A stretch of DNA of 8,393 nt from assembly GCA_964405325.1 (NCBI GenBank), contig CAYONM010000168.1:1-8393 (forward strand), in the 5' to 3' direction. Below are positions 1 to 5,121 of this stretch, piece after piece. Every line of letters starts with the position of its first letter. Positions within the stretch are counted from its first letter, which is position 1. A model generated the notes under the pieces. It did not search any database, had not been told where the DNA came from, and saw only the letters and a program-made list of their open reading frames with translations. Source of the stretch: CAYONM01 sp964405325 (lineage in GTDB: Bacteria; Planctomycetota; UBA11346). The position numbers and the translations under genes were made by a program.

Positions 1-64
1 AGGGCGGCAAAAGATCAAGCGAAATGTAATGTTTATTTTTTGACGGGCCCTTAGCATACCAGGC

Positions 65-1009
65 ATGACCAGCTCCCGCGACACCGTCACGCCGCCAGCG
101 CTCAGCGGTCGGATCTTCGATATCCAGCGCTTCAGTATCCACGATGGCCCGGGCATCCGGACCACGGTGTTCGTGAAGGGCTGTCCGCTGAATTGTGCCT
201 GGTGCCATAATCCCGAAAGCATGTCGCGCCAGATCAGCATCGCCTTCAATCCGGACAAATGTCTGGGCTGCGGTGCCTGCGTCAGCGCCTGTCCGCAGCA
301 GGCGCACCAGCTGCTGGACGGCCGGCACGACTACGACCGCTCCCTCTGCCAGCACTGCGGCGCCTGCACCACCGAGTGCTATGCCCAGGCTCTGGAACAG
401 GTCGGCCGCGATGCCAGCGTCGAGGAGATCATCCAAGAGGTACTGCGCGACCAGGCCTTCTACGACTCCTCTGGCGGTGGCCTGACCATTTCCGGTGGCG
501 AACCGACCTACCAGATCGAGTTCACCACCGCTCTGTTGCAGGCCGCCAAGCAGGCCGGCCTGCACTGCGCCGTGGAAAGCTCGCTGCTGTGCAGCACCGA
601 CAAGCTGGATGCCATGCGGTTGATGGTCGACCTGTTTTTGTGTGATTGGAAAGAGACCGATCCCAAGCTGCACAAGCAGTTCACTGGTGTCGACAATCAC
701 TTAATCGCCGACAATCTCCGCTATCTGGATCGGGCCGGCCACCCGATTCGCCTACGCTGCCCGATCGTACCCGGCATGAACAACCGCGACGAGCATTTTC
801 AGGGTATCGCCCGCTTGTCGCAGGAACTGCAACACCTGGATGGTGTCGAACTGCTGGCCTACCACCGGCTGGGTGAGGGCAAGATAGAACGCTTCGGCCT
901 GGATCCCAGCCGCCGGCCGCAAATCGACAGCGCCAGCGACGAACAGAAGCAGCAATGGCAACAGCGTTGTCAGGAGCTGGGCGTGCAGAAATTGCTGACG
1001 GACTCCTGA
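65..1009 (+). CDS. Glycyl-radical enzyme activating protein (radical SAM, two ferredoxin clusters)
   Basis: This 314-residue radical SAM protein belongs to the PflA-like activase family. Such proteins use S-adenosylmethionine and a [4Fe-4S] cluster to place a glycyl radical on a partner enzyme in the anaerobic cytoplasm. Directly visible are the N-terminal block RFSIHDGPGIRTTVF (residues 22-36), the radical SAM cluster motif C40-x3-C44-x2-C47, and an inserted ferredoxin-like domain with two cysteine quartets (C66/C69/C72/C76 and C95/C98/C101/C105). The GGEP motif for SAM binding is at 144-147. Length and order are normal for the activases with a ferredoxin insert, as opposed to the short PflA type. 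The ATG at 65 has only a weak AGG upstream (62-64 region), and the first 15 residues precede the conserved core, so the start is likely but not certain. The partner glycyl radical enzyme is not in the window, and the 64 bases upstream contain no recognisable C-terminus of one. The substrate therefore cannot be assigned. Confidence 0.93.
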   Translation: MTSSRDTVTPPALSGRIFDIQRFSIHDGPGIRTTVFVKGCPLNCAWCHNPESMSRQISIAFNPDKCLGCGACVSACPQQAHQLLDGRHDYDRSLCQHCGACTTECYAQALEQVGRDASVEEIIQEVLRDQAFYDSSGGGLTISGGEPTYQIEFTTALLQAAKQAGLHCAVESSLLCSTDKLDAMRLMVDLFLCDWKETDPKLHKQFTGVDNHLIADNLRYLDRAGHPIRLRCPIVPGMNNRDEHFQGIARLSQELQHLDGVELLAYHRLGEGKIERFGLDPSRRPQIDSASDEQKQQWQQRCQELGVQKLLTDS

Positions 1010-1021
1010 TCACATCAGGCA

Positions 1022-1210
1022 TTACTGGCAGCGCTTCACCCCGGCCTGTTCCCAGGTCACCATGTCGTGCCAGATGGCCAAACCGTCTTCGATCAAGTGC
1101 ATCACCGTGGCACAGCCGGTGCCTTCGCCGAGGCGCATGTCCAAATCCAATACCGGCCGTGCACCCAGGCTGTCGACCAACAGCTGATGCCCCGGTTCGG
1201 CATGCGGTGA
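1022..1210 (-). pseudogene. cobT: 3' remnant of cobT (nicotinate-nucleotide-dimethylbenzimidazole phosphoribosyltransferase)
   Basis: Reading the minus strand from about 1210 down to a TAA at 1022-1024 gives about 62 residues that match the C-terminus of CobT, the enzyme that makes alpha-ribazole phosphate for cobalamin lower-ligand assembly. The diagnostic pieces are AEPGHQLL, then a leucine-rich stretch ending in DMRLGEGTG, then a helix and a terminal MVTWEQAGV that resembles the usual M-A-T-F-x-x-A-G-V tail. Upstream of the PHAEPGH segment the same frame stays open but no longer resembles CobT (it reads FPDWCPCGFPS), so the roughly 280 N-terminal residues of a normal CobT are missing. No start codon or ribosome binding site fits. 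The remnant lies 12 bases beyond the stop of the activase gene and converges on it. The assignment rests on motif recognition and is strong for the family; loss of function is inferred from the truncation. Confidence 0.8.
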
Positions 1211-1215
1211 CGGAA

Positions 1216-1454
1216 AACCGCAAGGGCACCAGTCCGGAAAGCTGGTCGGCGGCGCCGAATTTCCAGCAGGTCTGCGGCTGGCTGACGGACCTGCCGCAAC
1301 GCCTGGAAGCCGATGCCCGCGCCGGCCAATCCAACTCTACGAGACCAGCGCCAAGGTCACCCTGCACAGTTTCGAGGACACCCTCTCCTTCTGCTTCTTC
1401 CACGAAGGCATCCACTTCGGCAGCCTGCTAGCCCTGCGCCGGGCACTCGGCTGA
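1216..1454 (+). pseudogene. Frameshifted 3' remnant of a DinB-family (DinB-like superfamily) gene
   Basis: From 1335 to the TGA at 1452-1454 the plus strand encodes LYETSAKVTLHSFEDTL, followed by FHEGIHFGSLLALRRALG. The HEGIH-x-G-x-L-x-ALRRAL ending is characteristic of DinB-like four-helix metal-binding proteins, often thiol transferases or of unknown function. Upstream, a different frame (about 1216-1329) encodes PESWSAAPNFQQV and a following amphipathic helix, which also look like DinB N-terminal-to-middle sequence. The two frames meet near 1327-1335, so one small indel is needed to join them. No start codon is visible before the sequence runs into the cobT remnant on the other strand. I read this as the decayed C-terminal part of a DinB-like gene. 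The C-terminal match is clear; the upstream part is less certain. Confidence 0.65.
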
Positions 1455-1517
1455 CGGGTTGAGTTGCCGCTTCGCGCTTCGCGACAGGCAAACGGGACGC
1501 CTGCAGCAGCCCGGGGA

Positions 1518-2333
1518 TCAGGCCCGATTCCGCAGATGGCTCGGTGGTAGACCGAAATAACTGCTGAAGCGCTTGGAAAAATGGAAGGCATCACAGAAGC
1601 CCAGCTGCTCGGCGATAGCCCCCACCGAGTGGTCGCCGCTCTGTAACAATTCCCGCGCTCGCTCCAAACGCAGCTGTTCCACATAGCGCATGGGGGTCAC
1701 GCCCAGCGCTTCGGAAAACAAGTGCGCAAAGCGGCTGCTGGACAGACCGCAAGCCTTGGCCACAGAATCGACGCTGAGCCGGTCGGTGAAATGCCGCTGC
1801 ATGTACAGCATCGCCCGGCGCAGGCGCTCGTCGCTGACCTGCGGCAGGCTGCGCGGATTTATCAGATCCAGCAGGATCAGCATGCGCTCCAAGACGTTGA
1901 AACACAGCTCGAAGCGGCGCTGGAAGCCCGAGCGAAAGTAGCGGTGGATCTCGTCGGCACCCATTTGCATTTCCTGCCAGAGGGTGTCCTCCTCGAGGTC
2001 GATCACCGTCGGCTCCAACTCATCGCGCGACCAGTGCAGCCATCGCTCCAGATGCGGCTGCGGCCGGAACAACACCCAATTGTAGACCCATTCGCTGGCA
2101 CTCGGCGCCACGTCCACATCCAGGATGCTCTGCGGCGGCACCAGGTACACGGCGCGTTCACTCACCTCCCGATCACCGGCCCTGCGGCGCCGCATCAGGC
2201 CGCTGCCTCGACGCACCACGTGTAGCACCCAGTGCCGCATCTGGCGGCGCTGGATGCCACCGGGGTGGACCAGGGGGAAATCGCACTGATCGGTGATCAG
2301 CTCGGTTTGCGGATTCGATGTAATCAAGCCCAT
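1518..2333 (-). CDS. AraC-family transcriptional regulator
   Basis: This 271-residue protein has the standard AraC layout. An N-terminal cupin-like sensing half (about residues 15-105, with HPGGIQRRQMRHWVLHVV and VYLVPPQSI) precedes a linker helix region and a C-terminal double helix-turn-helix DNA-binding domain (about 170-268). The first helix-turn-helix is around 186-226 (SVDSVAKACGLSSSRFAHLF). The second is around 236-269 (SVGAIAEQLGFCDAFHFSKR), with the conserved GF-x-D-x-x-HFSKRF signature. The frame stays open for 83 codons upstream, but the ATG at 2331-2333 is chosen because AGGA lies 7 bases before it and because the upstream translation falls in repeat and hairpin DNA. The regulator is on the same strand as the two isomerase genes, 357 bases downstream of them, and probably senses a sugar or sugar derivative (inference from neighbours and family). 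Its target is most plausibly the divergent region at 4850-5121. The ligand cannot be named. Confidence 0.92.
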   Translation of the reverse strand: MGLITSNPQTELITDQCDFPLVHPGGIQRRQMRHWVLHVVRRGSGLMRRRRAGDREVSERAVYLVPPQSILDVDVAPSASEWVYNWVLFRPQPHLERWLHWSRDELEPTVIDLEEDTLWQEMQMGADEIHRYFRSGFQRRFELCFNVLERMLILLDLINPRSLPQVSDERLRRAMLYMQRHFTDRLSVDSVAKACGLSSSRFAHLFSEALGVTPMRYVEQLRLERARELLQSGDHSVGAIAEQLGFCDAFHFSKRFSSYFGLPPSHLRNRA

Positions 2334-2340
2334 GGCATTA

Positions 2341-2344
2341 TCCT
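2341..2344 (-). promoter_or_regulatory. Ribosome binding site that fixes the AraC gene start
   Basis: On the minus strand AGGA stands 7 bases before the ATG at 2331-2333. None of the upstream candidate starts in the same open frame was seen to have a comparable site, so this element supports the 271-residue form of the regulator. Confidence 0.6.
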
Positions 2345-2415
2345 GCTGTTGCTGCAGATAACGCCTAGTCCTTCCTGCCGTGACACCTGTGCGGTGCTGC
2401 TGACACTTAATCATA

Positions 2416-2524
2416 GGGGGCTTCGCCCCCTCGCGACTCCGTCGCACACCCCCTCGGCCTTGGTCAGACCGGGCTCGCTGCGCGAGCATTTTTGGCGGCG
2501 CTGCGCGCATTTTACGCCAAAAAT
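2416..2524. repeat. Array of four consecutive short hairpins (REP/BIME-like)
   Basis: Four perfect inverted repeats follow one another. GGGGGC-TTC-GCCCCC is at 2416-2430. GCGAC-TCC-GTCGC is at 2433-2445. GCTCGC-TGC-GCGAGC is at 2473-2487. A longer one, with arms ATTTTTGGCG (2488-2497) and CGCCAAAAAT (2515-2524), encloses a GCG-CTG-CGC mini-stem. The first three share a 3-base loop. None is followed by a T-run, so they are not ordinary terminators. The arrangement resembles dispersed intergenic palindromic elements. The first hairpin core recurs at 8285-8297. Confidence 0.7.
2451..2479 (+). repeat. Direct repeat copy 1 (29 bp, 27/29 identical to copy 2)
   Basis: The block starting CCCTCGGCCTTGGTCAGACC and ending GGGCTCGCT recurs 180 bases further on with two substitutions. 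In this copy the 3' end continues into the GCTCGC-TGC-GCGAGC hairpin. Confidence 0.85.
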
Positions 2525-2630
2525 CGGTCCTCGGGCGGCCGCACTCGTGCTTGGACGCACGCGCGACACCCAACCACACCACCGATCTACGGTCATGGCT
2601 CCGATCATCACAACCCCCAGCCGGCTATGG

Positions 2631-2659
2631 CCCTCGGCCTTGCTCGGACCGGGCTCGCT
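2631..2659 (+). repeat. Direct repeat copy 2 (29 bp)
   Basis: The block starting CCCTCGGCCTTGCTCGGACC and ending GGGCTCGCT differs from copy 1 at two positions. After it the sequence diverges: the second hairpin arm is missing and a C8 run follows, so this looks like a truncated copy of the element. It lies 32 bases from the stop codon of the 394-residue isomerase gene. Confidence 0.85.
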
Positions 2660-2690
2660 TGTTTGGCGCCCCCCCCACAAGCCCCGTCGG

Positions 2691-3875
2691 TCACGACAGC
2701 GCAACCTGCCGTCTGGCCAGCAGCTCATCCAGAACCAAGCCGTCTTCCGGCACGAATTGCCGCCAATAGGCGACACTCTCGGCCAAGCGCTGACGGATCG
2801 CCTGCGGCGTGTCAGCGGTGCTGCTGAAAATCTCGAGGGTCAGGTAGATATCCTCTACCGCTGGTGGCAGGTCGGCCGGCTGCGGCCGGCGATAACCAGC
2901 GGCGACGGCCGACAGCAGGCGCTCACCGGTGATGATGCCCTGAGCGTTGAATTCGGCCGTGAAGGGCCAATGCGCCGACTTGGCCCCATCGGTCTGCTGT
3001 AGATGTACAATCGGTGACCACGGCGCCAACCGCCGCATCCAGGCATAGGTGTCACCGTCTTCATTCTGGGCGAAGAGCGGTGCATCCCGCTCCACCAGCT
3101 CCAGGATCTCGGCCACGGCCTGCTCGCTGCACTGCCCCTGATACCGATCGCAGCACTGCTGCGCGGCACTGTCGCCACCCAACCAGACGCTGCGGTCGCC
3201 GGCTAGGGCAGCACGCACCTGCGGCGCTTCCGGCCGCAGGAAACGCCGCTGCCCACTAGCGTGGCCGGTGTCGATGGTGGTATGGAAGGGCGCGCCGGAC
3301 TGGGCGAAGACCTGCCGCAGCAACTGCTCGCAGCCATCGATGGTCCACGGTACCTGATGCGGGGTGTACATCTGCTCCACACCCATGGTCACGCGCCGCC
3401 CCATCACCGAGGTCAGCCGGCTGAGGCTGGCCACCAGGCCCTGGTAGCTGTCGTCGTACTGCCGAGGATCGTACAAGATCTCCTGACTGAAGGCATGGCA
3501 GAAGAAGCCCAAGCCGGCATTCAGGGCCTCGGCCTGCCGCGCCATGGGCAGCAGCCAGTCGTGCAGGAAGCGATCGCGAACCCGCTGGTCGTGTTGCGCC
3601 AAGCCCAGGGTGGCGTAGGTACCGTGACCGGAGTACAGGTTGACCACCTTGATGCCGTGCTCCTGCTCGGCTTGGCGGACCTGGTCCACCCAATCCTGCA
3701 TGTAGCCGGCGCCCAGATACAGGGGATCCAGCTCGTTGTCGGCGCTGGCCTCCACGCAGCGCAGGCCCAGGGCGGCGATCTCCTTGGCCCAGGCCTGCGG
3801 CCGGCACCAACGCTTGGACGCAAAACAATTATCGATAGCCAAATGAATACGCGGGCTGGGCATGTTGCTCATCAT
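2691..3875 (-). CDS. Xylose-isomerase-like TIM-barrel protein (sugar isomerase/epimerase family), 394 aa
   Basis: This cytoplasmic protein of 394 residues has no signal peptide and belongs to the AP-endonuclease-2/xylose isomerase-like TIM-barrel superfamily, whose members isomerise or epimerise sugars and sugar phosphates using a divalent metal. Visible features are the first strand IHLAIDNCFASKRW (residues 10-23), VEASAD (41-46) and VVNLYSGHGTY (77-87). The probable metal ligands are E167 (MGVEQMYTPHQ), D202 with H205 (TIDTGH), H291 (IVHLQQTDG) and E348 (LTLEIF). These give the Glu-Asp-His-Glu order known from D-tagatose 3-epimerase-type enzymes. Unlike the usual roughly 300-residue members, it has about 60 extra residues between D202 and H291, including a cysteine-rich CCDRYQGQC piece. 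It starts with ATG at 3873-3875, which overlaps the stop of the upstream isomerase gene by ATGA and has a G-rich ribosome binding site just before it. The two genes are thus translationally coupled. The substrate is unknown. Confidence 0.85.
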   Translation of the reverse strand: MMSNMPSPRIHLAIDNCFASKRWCRPQAWAKEIAALGLRCVEASADNELDPLYLGAGYMQDWVDQVRQAEQEHGIKVVNLYSGHGTYATLGLAQHDQRVRDRFLHDWLLPMARQAEALNAGLGFFCHAFSQEILYDPRQYDDSYQGLVASLSRLTSVMGRRVTMGVEQMYTPHQVPWTIDGCEQLLRQVFAQSGAPFHTTIDTGHASGQRRFLRPEAPQVRAALAGDRSVWLGGDSAAQQCCDRYQGQCSEQAVAEILELVERDAPLFAQNEDGDTYAWMRRLAPWSPIVHLQQTDGAKSAHWPFTAEFNAQGIITGERLLSAVAAGYRRPQPADLPPAVEDIYLTLEIFSSTADTPQAIRQRLAESVAYWRQFVPEDGLVLDELLARRQVALS

Positions 3876-4849
3876 TTGCCCCCCTGCAGCCGGCGCATCA
3901 GGCGCGAGGCCTGGACGGCGTCCTTGCTGGCGAGCACCGCGTCGATATCGGCCGCATCGACGCGCTCGAGCATGGTCTCAAAAAAGTCCATCCATTCCGT
4001 GCTCTCAGCCACGGCGTCACGACCATCCTCACGATAGGGGAATTGGTCGATGGTCATCCAACCCTGATAGCCAGTCTTGCGCAGCCAGTGGAAGAACTCC
4101 AGATATTCGACAGTGCGCACGCTGCCAACAATCATGTCGTCATCCCAGTAGCGGTAATTGTCGTTGATATGGATATGCATCAGCTTGTCGCCGAACTGCT
4201 TGCAGATTGCCACGCTCTCGGCGCCGTTCTCGTAACCCAGCAGAGCGTGGCCGTAGTCCAGGATCAGACCGCAATTATCAGCACCTACCCCCTGGATCAT
4301 CAACAAGGTCGTGCCAACCGTGTTGACATAACTGTGGGTGCGCGGCTCCTTCATCTTGTATTCCAGGCCAACCCGCATTTCCGGGCGGTACTGGCACAGT
4401 TCGCGCACGCCCGCCATCAACCATTCGCGCTCCTGCTGATAATCCGCCTGGAAGCAGTAATCGTAACCGTCCTGACCCAGCCACAGCGTCAGCAGATCGC
4501 TGCCCACCTCGGCACAGCGATCCATCACCTCCTTGCCGTGCGTCACCGCCGCAGCCCGCACCGCCGGATCGGTGGAGGAGAAGCTTCCCTGCCGCCATAT
4601 GGCTTCGGTGAAGGTGTCGGCGGCAATGGAGACCACACCCAGGTCGTGCTCGCGCAGAGCAGCCGTGACCTCGTCCCAATCTCGCAGCAGCCCCGGACTG
4701 GCGACCAGATCCACCGCTTGCAACAGCGGGATGGAGGCCGCCCGCTCGACCAGCTGGCGATGGCTGAATGGCTCCGCGTATTTGCTGCAATACCGGTCGA
4801 AGCAGGACCCGACATTACCAAGGAAAACCGAATATCGTCGTTCGCTCAT
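3872..4849 (-). CDS. Xylose-isomerase-like TIM-barrel protein (rhamnose-isomerase/epimerase-like), 325 aa
   Basis: This is the first gene of the two-gene minus-strand unit, a 325-residue cytoplasmic protein of the xylose isomerase-like TIM-barrel superfamily. Likely metal ligands are E163 (VGLEYKMKEPRTHSYVN), D198 with H201 (LILDYGHALLGYEN), H227 (MHIHINDNYRYWDDD) and D268 (WMTIDQFPYRED). This gives a Glu-Asp-His-Asp set, with Asp instead of the last Glu of tagatose-epimerase-type proteins. To my knowledge the same set is used at the structural metal site of bacterial L-rhamnose isomerases of the RhaI type. Spacing between D198 and H227 is canonical, unlike in its partner gene. The ATG at 4847-4849 is preceded at 7 bases by AGGAG (4857-4861). 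It probably converts an aldose or ketose, or its 3-position epimer, in sequence with the adjoining enzyme; this is inference and no substrate can be named. Confidence 0.85.
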   Translation of the reverse strand: MSERRYSVFLGNVGSCFDRYCSKYAEPFSHRQLVERAASIPLLQAVDLVASPGLLRDWDEVTAALREHDLGVVSIAADTFTEAIWRQGSFSSTDPAVRAAAVTHGKEVMDRCAEVGSDLLTLWLGQDGYDYCFQADYQQEREWLMAGVRELCQYRPEMRVGLEYKMKEPRTHSYVNTVGTTLLMIQGVGADNCGLILDYGHALLGYENGAESVAICKQFGDKLMHIHINDNYRYWDDDMIVGSVRTVEYLEFFHWLRKTGYQGWMTIDQFPYREDGRDAVAESTEWMDFFETMLERVDAADIDAVLASKDAVQASRLMRRLQGGK

Positions 4850-5121
4850 GCAATCACTCCTGGCTGGTCATTCTGATCGACGAGAGTTGGCCAGCCATGG
4901 CAGCAAGCCACCGTGATATGTTTCTGACTGCTAGAGCAGGCACGGGCTCATTCGTGATCACCTCCAATCGCACCGATTATCATGTACCAAACTCCTGGTA
5001 GGCAGCCACTGATCACGTGCACTACCGTGAAACGCTCCCCCTGTCAGGGTCCAGGAAAGCGGTTCCGCGTTGCGCAAACCCTGTTAGCACAGTGGCCCTT
5101 TTTGCTGCAGGAGGTCTTATA
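4850..5121. promoter_or_regulatory. Divergent regulatory region between the isomerase operon and the exported GH-like gene
   Basis: This 272-base non-coding stretch should hold both promoters. It contains the palindrome GTGATCAC (4954-4961), and its CGTGATCA (4953-4960) is matched by the inverted TGATCACG at 5010-5017. A further TGATC is at 4874-4878. A second inverted pair is TGGCTGG (4861-4867) and CCAGCCA (4891-4897), close to the isomerase start. These are candidate operator sites for the AraC-family regulator or another factor. No convincing -35/-10 pair, CRP site or FNR site was found by eye. Confidence 0.4.
5109..5114 (+). promoter_or_regulatory. Strong Shine-Dalgarno that selects the GTG start at 5122
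   Basis: AGGAGG lies 7 bases before GTG at 5122-5124. The frame is open from a GTG at 5017, but that one has no comparable site, and its 35 extra residues would precede a clean signal peptide. The 5122 start is therefore preferred. Confidence 0.85.

Larger units (their letters stand above)
2334..2690. other. 357-base non-coding region with hairpin repeats between the AraC and isomerase genes
   Basis: No credible gene is seen in this stretch on either strand. It should hold the AraC promoter near 2345-2410. It contains an array of short GC-rich hairpins (2416-2524), a 29-bp imperfect direct repeat (2451-2479 and 2631-2659) and a run of eight C at 2669-2676. Open frames across it translate into low-complexity arginine/proline-rich text. 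On the minus strand the two repeat copies give parallel peptides (SEPGLTKAEG and SEPGPSKAEG), which marks repeated DNA and not a protein. I found no hairpin followed by a T-run that would end the isomerase operon. Confidence 0.7.

Noticed and set aside
40..68. TTGACG at 40-45 as a -35 box for the activase gene
   Set aside because: The -10 position would fall on the start codon with no matching hexamer, so no promoter can be supported here.
681..1415. Minus-strand open frame of 244 codons across the activase end and the remnant zone
   Set aside because: It lacks family motifs, runs antisense to the activase and uses a different frame from the CobT-like remnant.
1455..1517. Terminator between the DinB remnant and the AraC gene
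   Set aside because: GC-rich CTTCGCG repeats are present, but there is no stable stem followed by a T-run on either strand.
2416..2524. CRISPR array
   Set aside because: The elements are inverted repeats of differing sequence without regular spacers, so they do not form a CRISPR repeat-spacer pattern.
2334..2582. N-terminal extension of the AraC regulator to a 354-residue form
   Set aside because: The extra 83 codons read through hairpin repeat DNA into Arg/Pro-rich text with no family similarity, and AGGA precedes the ATG at 2331-2333.
3261..4876. Long plus-strand open frames (about 3261-4037 and 4043-4876) opposite the isomerase genes
   Set aside because: They are antisense to two genes with clear family motifs. 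Their translations are low in recognisable domains and result from high GC in the third codon positions.
5017..5121. Upstream GTG start giving a 1063-residue form of the exported protein
   Set aside because: There is no ribosome binding site at 5017, the extra 35 residues would bury the signal peptide, and AGGAGG sits at ideal spacing before the GTG at 5122.
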